From an uncultured Dorea sp. (GTDB lineage Bacteria; Bacillota; Clostridia; Lachnospirales; Lachnospiraceae): a stretch of DNA of 35,077 nucleotides. The notes beneath the pieces are model-generated. The model was not told where the DNA came from and did no database searches. It saw only the letters and a list, made by a program, of their open reading frames with translations. The stretch spans positions 1 to 35,077 of the forward strand of contig CANSCI010000017.1 of assembly GCA_947645355.1 (NCBI GenBank), given 5' to 3'. Positions 30,962 through 35,077 of this stretch are shown here, one piece after another. The translations under genes were made by a program, and so were the position numbers. Position 1 is the first letter of the stretch. Each line of letters opens with the position of its first letter.

Positions 30962-32668
30962 TCAGTTAAAATTATATTCTGTTAAAATGCGTTCTCTGCC
31001 AAGTGCCTTGTCGTTGAAATATTCGTACAGACTGATCCCAAGATAGGAACCGGAAATATTCTGTACATTCGTATAGCCATTCCCTTTCAGGTACATCAAA
31101 GCATAATAGCTGCGCTGGCTTGTGCGGCAATGTACATATACGGGAATATCCCTCGGGATCTCTCCCATGCGTTCATGAAGCCGGCTCAGTGGAACATTAT
31201 GCGCTCCTTTCAGGTGCCCCGCCGCATATTCCCGCTCCTCACGCACATCTACGATATAAGCGACGCTCTCACAGAGCCCGCGGACTTTGCTCACAGGAAC
31301 CTGCGTATACTGTCCGTTCAAAAGATTAAGCCCTACCAGAGCAGCAATATTTACAACATCCTTTGCTGTTCCAAAGACCGGCGAATAGCAAAGCTCCAGA
31401 TCCCTTAGATCTTCCAGCGTTCCTCCCATGGTGATCATGGCTGCAACCACATCTATTCGCTTATCTGCCGCGCCCCGGGAAATTGCCTGTGCCCCCAGGA
31501 TACGCCCCGTCGGCACTTCGAATAAAAGCTTAAAGCACATATAATTGCTCTCCGGCATCAGTCCCGGCTTGTCCGTCGGGATTACATAGGCAAAATTATA
31601 CGGGATCCCTGCCTGCGACGCAGTTTTTTCATTTAACCCGGTGCACGCTGCCTTCTGGCCAAACACCTGCACGCAGCTCGACCCGATCACGCCTTTATTT
31701 GCACATGGGATTCCATTGATGTGGTCGGCCGCCGCCCTTGCCTGCCTCTGTGCCGGCCCTGCAAGCGCAAGGCGGCCCGGTTTGTGTGTCAGGCTGTTGA
31801 ATACCTCGACGGCATCCCCGATTGCATAGATGTCCGGGTCGCTGGTCTGAAAATTATGATTGACCTCGATACCTCCTGTGACGCCGATCGTAAGCCCTGC
31901 ATCCTCTGCAAGCTTTGTCTCGGGCCTTACCCCGATGGCCAGGACAACTGCCTGGGCCGGGATCTTTACTTCGCCCTCTCCCTGCTTTGCGATCACCTGC
32001 TCATCCTCAATTGCCGTTACCTGGCCGGATACCATAAGCCGGACACCGTAATCCGTCATTTCTTTGTGCAGGATCTGTACCATATCATAATCGAACGGCG
32101 CCAGGATCTGCGAAAGTCCCTCGATCAAAGTGACATTTTTCCCTGCTTCTTTCAAATTCTCAACGACCTCGACTCCGATAAAGCCGCCGCCTACTACTAC
32201 AATATCCTGCACCTCACTGCGGTCAACATACGCCTTCAGATTTCGGATATCCGTCACATTTCTTACGGTAAATACATGAGGTTTATCTATCCCGCTGATG
32301 CTCCGCGGCCGGAGAGGAAACGCTCCCGGTGAAAGGATCAGCTTATCATAGACTTCCTCACAGGTCTCCCCGGTCTCAACGTCCCGGACAGATACTTTCT
32401 TTGCCTGCCTGTCAATGGCTGTTACTTCTTTGCCTGTATGCACATCAATATTATGCCTTGTTTTAAAGTCATCCGGCGTCATCAGAACCAGGGAATCACT
32501 GTCTTCAATCATTCCGCTCAGATGATACGGAAGACAACAATTGGAATAGGAAACATGCTCCCCGCGTTCAAAGACTGTGATCTTCGCTCCGGGATCCAGG
32601 CGCCTTGCGCGCGCTGCCGCCGATGCGCCCCCGGCAACGCCCCCTACAACAACAATTTTTTTTGCCAT
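30962..32668 (-). CDS. CoA-disulfide reductase-like FAD oxidoreductase with C-terminal rhodanese domain
   Basis: Residues 1-450 form a pyridine nucleotide-disulfide oxidoreductase: FAD site VVVGGVAGGASAAAR at 6-20, NAD site VVVGGGFIGVEVVENL, second FAD motif DIYAIGDAVE. The single-cysteine active-site region of CoA-disulfide reductases and NADH oxidases is SYSNCCLPYH, with Cys44 aligned to the redox Cys and an unusual second Cys45. Residues 460-568 form a rhodanese domain with Cys514 (VHCRTSQRSY). Fusions of this kind reduce CoA- or other persulfides and disulfides. AGGAGTGG precedes ATG 32668. Its link to ureide hydrolysis in this operon is not understood. Confidence 0.88.
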   Translation of the reverse strand: MAKKIVVVGGVAGGASAAARARRLDPGAKITVFERGEHVSYSNCCLPYHLSGMIEDSDSLVLMTPDDFKTRHNIDVHTGKEVTAIDRQAKKVSVRDVETGETCEEVYDKLILSPGAFPLRPRSISGIDKPHVFTVRNVTDIRNLKAYVDRSEVQDIVVVGGGFIGVEVVENLKEAGKNVTLIEGLSQILAPFDYDMVQILHKEMTDYGVRLMVSGQVTAIEDEQVIAKQGEGEVKIPAQAVVLAIGVRPETKLAEDAGLTIGVTGGIEVNHNFQTSDPDIYAIGDAVEVFNSLTHKPGRLALAGPAQRQARAAADHINGIPCANKGVIGSSCVQVFGQKAACTGLNEKTASQAGIPYNFAYVIPTDKPGLMPESNYMCFKLLFEVPTGRILGAQAISRGAADKRIDVVAAMITMGGTLEDLRDLELCYSPVFGTAKDVVNIAALVGLNLLNGQYTQVPVSKVRGLCESVAYIVDVREEREYAAGHLKGAHNVPLSRLHERMGEIPRDIPVYVHCRTSQRSYYALMYLKGNGYTNVQNISGSYLGISLYEYFNDKALGRERILTEYNFN

Positions 32669-32688
32669 ATTACACCACTCCTGTCATC

Positions 32689-33213
32689 CTAGAACCCTGC
32701 CACGTTCTTCTTCCATGAGAACTCACCGATCTCCTCCGTTGTAAGATCCAGGTATTTGCATGCGATCTCTACACCGGCAATGATGCAGTTCGCACAATGG
32801 TCCTTTCGTTCTTTGCTTCCCCAGCGCTGTGGATCCTCGACATTCCCTTTACAGATCTCTCTGCACAAAGGGCTTCCCATAGCCTCGGTGAAATCACTTA
32901 CCATGTTGTTGTAACGGCGGTATTCCACATCGTAAAGCCCGTCCGGTTTCTCTGACTTCGGATCTTTACGGCCCTGTTTTGCACTGACGGAAAGGATAGC
33001 GCCTGATAACGCGCCGCAGGTAAGCCCCGTCATTCCGACTCCGCCGCCAAAGCCTGCACACATAGCACAGGTGTGATAAGGTGCGTCCTCTTTTGAGAGA
33101 ACCCCGCTTGCGATCATTGCCTCATAGACGCTTTCGCAGCAGTTAAGTCCATTATAAAAGTTCCACAGAGCCGCCTCTTTGATCTTTTCGATTTGTTCTT
33201 TACAGATTGCCAT
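32689..33213 (-). CDS. C_GCAxxG_C_C family (redox-active) protein
   Basis: The Cys pattern of PF09719 is present: NCCESV near residue 26, an AGFGGGVGMTGLTCGALSGA glycine-rich block with one Cys, and a later SPLCREICKG and DHCANCIIAGVEIAC. The family is soluble, probably redox- or metal-active, and often encoded with transporters or selenium and sulfur genes. The start at 33213 (MAICKEQ) has AGGAGG 9 nt upstream. It lies between the DUF401 transporter and the CoA-disulfide reductase, so a thiol-transfer role with the latter is a reasonable guess. Confidence 0.8.
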   Translation of the reverse strand: MAICKEQIEKIKEAALWNFYNGLNCCESVYEAMIASGVLSKEDAPYHTCAMCAGFGGGVGMTGLTCGALSGAILSVSAKQGRKDPKSEKPDGLYDVEYRRYNNMVSDFTEAMGSPLCREICKGNVEDPQRWGSKERKDHCANCIIAGVEIACKYLDLTTEEIGEFSWKKNVAGF

Positions 33214-33321
33214 AATCATTTTCCTCCTGAATGTTTATATTTTTTCTGTTATTTAATTTTTGATTTACATTTTCCCATTTACTGCATGATAGGATTCTGC
33301 TGCATTTCCTGCCCCATCAAT

Positions 33322-34533
33322 CTACATAAAAAGCATCAGTACATGGTAATACAAGAATGAGAATACCAGGTACACGGCAAGGCATGGAATAACCTGTTTT
33401 ACCATGTCGCTGAAATTCACCTTGAAATAGTTCGCCGCAACTACCACACACACATGGGTTGGTGAAAGCTGGTTGGATGCCCATGCAAAGCAGCCGAGAA
33501 GCATAACAAGCGGTATTCCGAATCCCGGGATCGCCGCAAATGCCAGAGGTGCAACCACTGCGATGATGCCCTGTGCACCTGTCAGCACGCCGCCTACAAA
33601 GATCAACAGTGCAAACATAATGAATGCCGGGATCGGCAGTGCCTGGAACGCCGAGATCAGGGACGTGAGAATACCTGCATGTGACAGGAAACCCTGGAAG
33701 ATGAAGATCATCAGTGTAGACAGGATCATAACCTTGTCAAATGCCTTCGGCAGCAGCTCCACGATCTCCTTTGGTGTAACTTTGTAAACAATGAAGCACA
33801 ATACAAGTACAATACCGATCGAAATTTCTACAGACAGACCGACGCCCATAATAAGCACCATAATTAAGATCAGTGACCAGATATGCTTGAACAGTCCGAT
33901 CGCCGCCTCTTTTTTGCTTACCGTAATCTCCATGCCCGTCTTTGTAGGAAGCTTTCTTAAGAAGATAAAATACCCTGCCACAAATAAAACGATAACCGGC
34001 GGCAGCATGGCGATTACAAAGCTCGAAATCGGAAGCCCGGAAAATCCGCACAGCAGTAAGATAACCGGATATGTAGGAAGAAATGACTCCGGAATGTGAC
34101 GGAAATAGAACGTAATGATTGCCTTCTCCTTCGCATCCATATAATCTCCCGTCGCCTGGTCCACGATCTCGCCGCACAGGATCAGCGCAGCCGGTGACGG
34201 CAGGAATCCGATAATAATCGGAATCAGCAGTGCATTGACGATCCGGTTGTTGAACAGGTTGATCATGTCCACCTGCGCTTTCTGGATCTGCTGCCTCTTA
34301 TCCAGCAGCCTCTGTAAAAATGTGATCAAATAAATATTCAGCACAATCGCCATCTTACTCCAGTCTGTCACAACACTCCAGATGACCTTGCCGCACTGAT
34401 CCACTGGAATCATGCAGATCAAAGCCGTTGCCGCGATGCCGGCAATAAACGCCCAGTGCAATGGTTTCTTCGCCCAGATAATCGCAACGATAATGGCGAA
34501 AACAATAACCAGCTTAATTAAGTTGTAATCCAT
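33322..34533 (-). CDS. DUF401 family membrane transporter
   Basis: This 403-residue protein has about ten membrane helices. The IIGFLPSPAALILCGEIVDQATGD and YFRHIPESFLPTYPVILLL stretches (given in part) are diagnostic of DUF401 (TIGR00529), a branch of the ion-transporter (ArsB/CitM-like) superfamily. The last quarter has the mirror motif WASNQLSPTH. AGGAGGG precedes ATG 34533. It is the first gene behind the sigma-54 promoter and is the likely importer of the operon substrate. Confidence 0.85.
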   Translation of the reverse strand: MDYNLIKLVIVFAIIVAIIWAKKPLHWAFIAGIAATALICMIPVDQCGKVIWSVVTDWSKMAIVLNIYLITFLQRLLDKRQQIQKAQVDMINLFNNRIVNALLIPIIIGFLPSPAALILCGEIVDQATGDYMDAKEKAIITFYFRHIPESFLPTYPVILLLCGFSGLPISSFVIAMLPPVIVLFVAGYFIFLRKLPTKTGMEITVSKKEAAIGLFKHIWSLILIMVLIMGVGLSVEISIGIVLVLCFIVYKVTPKEIVELLPKAFDKVMILSTLMIFIFQGFLSHAGILTSLISAFQALPIPAFIMFALLIFVGGVLTGAQGIIAVVAPLAFAAIPGFGIPLVMLLGCFAWASNQLSPTHVCVVVAANYFKVNFSDMVKQVIPCLAVYLVFSFLYYHVLMLFM

Positions 34534-34613
34534 ATAAACCCTCCTTTTCTCATTCTCTTATAATGATTCTGATTTGCCTCCAGGTTTGTGCACAACCTCT
34601 TGTAATTTATTGA

Positions 34614-34629
34614 AGCAATTTCCGTGCCA
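34614..34629 (-). promoter_or_regulatory. sigma-54 (-24/-12) promoter of the ureide operon
   Basis: On the minus strand the sequence is TGGCACGGAAATTGCT, a full match to the TGGCACG-N4-TTGCW consensus with the required GG-N10-GC spacing. Transcription should start near 34603, leaving a ~70-nt leader before the DUF401 gene. A sigma-54 activator with an intact GAFTGA loop is encoded at the end of the operon. Confidence 0.85.
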
Positions 34630-34657
34630 ATTCCAAGCCCTGCATTCTCTTACAAAA

Positions 34658-34677
34658 ATTTATTTCCATAAATAAAT
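34658..34677. repeat. palindrome ATTTATTT-ccat-AAATAAAT
   Basis: A perfect 8-bp inverted repeat lies 29-48 bp upstream of the -24 element. It may be a bending or regulator site between promoter and enhancer. Confidence 0.45.
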
Positions 34678-34690
34678 GTATTCAAATATC

Positions 34691-34731
34691 ACTTAAACGT
34701 GATTTTACTGCGGTTTTATCGCGATTTAAGT
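34691..34731. promoter_or_regulatory. candidate upstream activator sequence (inverted repeat)
   Basis: ACTTAAA (34691-34697) and TTTAAGT (34725-34731) are exact inverted arms, with further near-symmetry inside (cgtga / tcgcg). The centre is about 108 bp upstream of the predicted start, the usual place for a sigma-54 activator hexamer to bind. Confidence 0.55.
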
Positions 34732-34810
34732 ACGAATGAAATAATAGAAAAAGAAAAAAGAATTTTTATTCAGACATTCCAGTAAGACAATATAGATCAT
34801 AAAAAACCGA

Positions 34811-35077
34811 ATGTTGATGACAATCAGCCGCTTACTGATGACCTATGTCATCACACGCCGCACAACCGCACCATCCAACATCAGGCAGTCACGAAAGCCG
34901 CAGGCTTCGGGGCGGGGATCTTGGCGCTGTATGGCCACGGAGGTAAGTGAGAAGCCCCGAAAAATCCTTGCCGAAGCTGTTAGAGCCGCAAGTGCAGATG
35001 GCCATCCATTTGCACTTGCGGCTCTTTACAGATTCGTGTAAGAGTTGAAGGGGCTGGCAGCGTCGCAGTGGCCATAC
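34811..35077. other. GC-rich, structure-rich region, unresolved
   Basis: No gene here is convincing; open frames on both strands are short and have no ribosome site. The DNA has a 15-bp perfect hairpin (34982-34996 with 35011-35025, AGAGCCGCAAGTGCA arm) followed by tttaca. It also has a stem TTCGGGGC/GCCCCGAA (34906-34913 with 34954-34961) that competes with GCTTCGG/CCGAAGC (34904-34910 with 34971-34977), and a 10-bp inverted pair GTATGGCCAC/GTGGCCATAC (34929-34938 and 35068-35077) that reaches the window end. A leader RNA with alternative folds, or the end of an inserted element, would fit. Confidence 0.35.

Noticed and set aside
34811-35041. 76-codon plus-strand frame at the right end
   Set aside because: No ribosome site, Arg/Ser-rich composition, and it runs through both arms of the 15-bp hairpin.
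34920-35077. Cobalamin or molybdenum-cofactor riboswitch at the right end
   Set aside because: The GGCCACTG-like string on the minus strand recalls a B12-box neighbour, but the rest of the B12 or Moco consensus is not there.
1-35077. CRISPR array, rRNA or tRNA genes
   Set aside because: I saw no regularly spaced repeat series and no rRNA or cloverleaf-like sequence on either strand.

Overview
This window looks like a chromosomal segment from a gut Clostridia, most likely Lachnospiraceae. Base composition is moderate. Genes include a GHKL/LytTR agr-like pair, YesM/YesN-type sugar sensors, an ECF QueT with a preQ1-I leader, an orphan Spo0A DNA-binding domain, Hol_Tox and Fst-like type I toxins, and a sigma-54 enhancer-binding regulator. 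The species cannot be fixed from sequence alone.

Layout. 1-2510 (minus): an unknown protein, a LytTR response regulator and a GHKL sensor kinase cut by the window edge, with an XRE regulator divergent at 2612. 2948-6156: a junk-rich accessory zone with an Fst/par-like type I toxin and convergent antisense RNA, a 5'-truncated tyrosine integrase, an Rpn/PD-(D/E)XK nuclease-transposase, an orphan copy of a preQ1-I aptamer with its own promoter, a DUF6076-like remnant and a broken holin-like toxin. 6157-9002 (minus): a decayed partition cassette, with parA fused in frame into parB and stopped by an amber codon, plus an unknown third gene. 9137-9775: promoter, preQ1-I riboswitch and queT. 9904-16956 (minus): a secreted propeller/C39-like protein, a methyltransferase, and a large sensor kinase with its OmpR-type regulator. 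17054-17508: a stand-alone Spo0A C-terminal domain gene. 17751-18782: a ~1 kb segment with att-like ends carrying a Hol_Tox system and a DUF3788 gene. 18787-25798: a carbohydrate locus (SGNH hydrolase, GHL6 glycosidase, MalG, truncated MalF, divergent YesM/YesN) with a deletion junction near 22,617. 25864-26591: hicAB. 26599-34731 (minus): a probable sigma-54 controlled cyclic-amide/ureide operon (DUF401 transporter, C_GCAxxG_C_C protein, CoA-disulfide reductase-rhodanese, M20 carbamoylase/ureidohydrolase, hydantoinase) followed by its likely activator. 34811-35077: an unresolved, GC-rich, structure-rich end.

Main leads. (1) The 3.9 kb par cassette is bounded by 36-nt inverted copies of a preQ1-I aptamer, each preceded inside the segment by an outward-facing promoter, which is the geometry of an invertible promoter segment. 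(2) The toxin at 3259 has a direct-repeat/antisense arrangement like the enterococcal par (Fst) locus. (3) A parA::parB fusion contains an in-frame TAG inside the ParB domain. (4) A consensus-perfect sigma-54 promoter with upstream palindromes controls an operon that couples ureide hydrolysis with thiol redox proteins. (5) A deletion has joined two divergent genes, malF and yesM.
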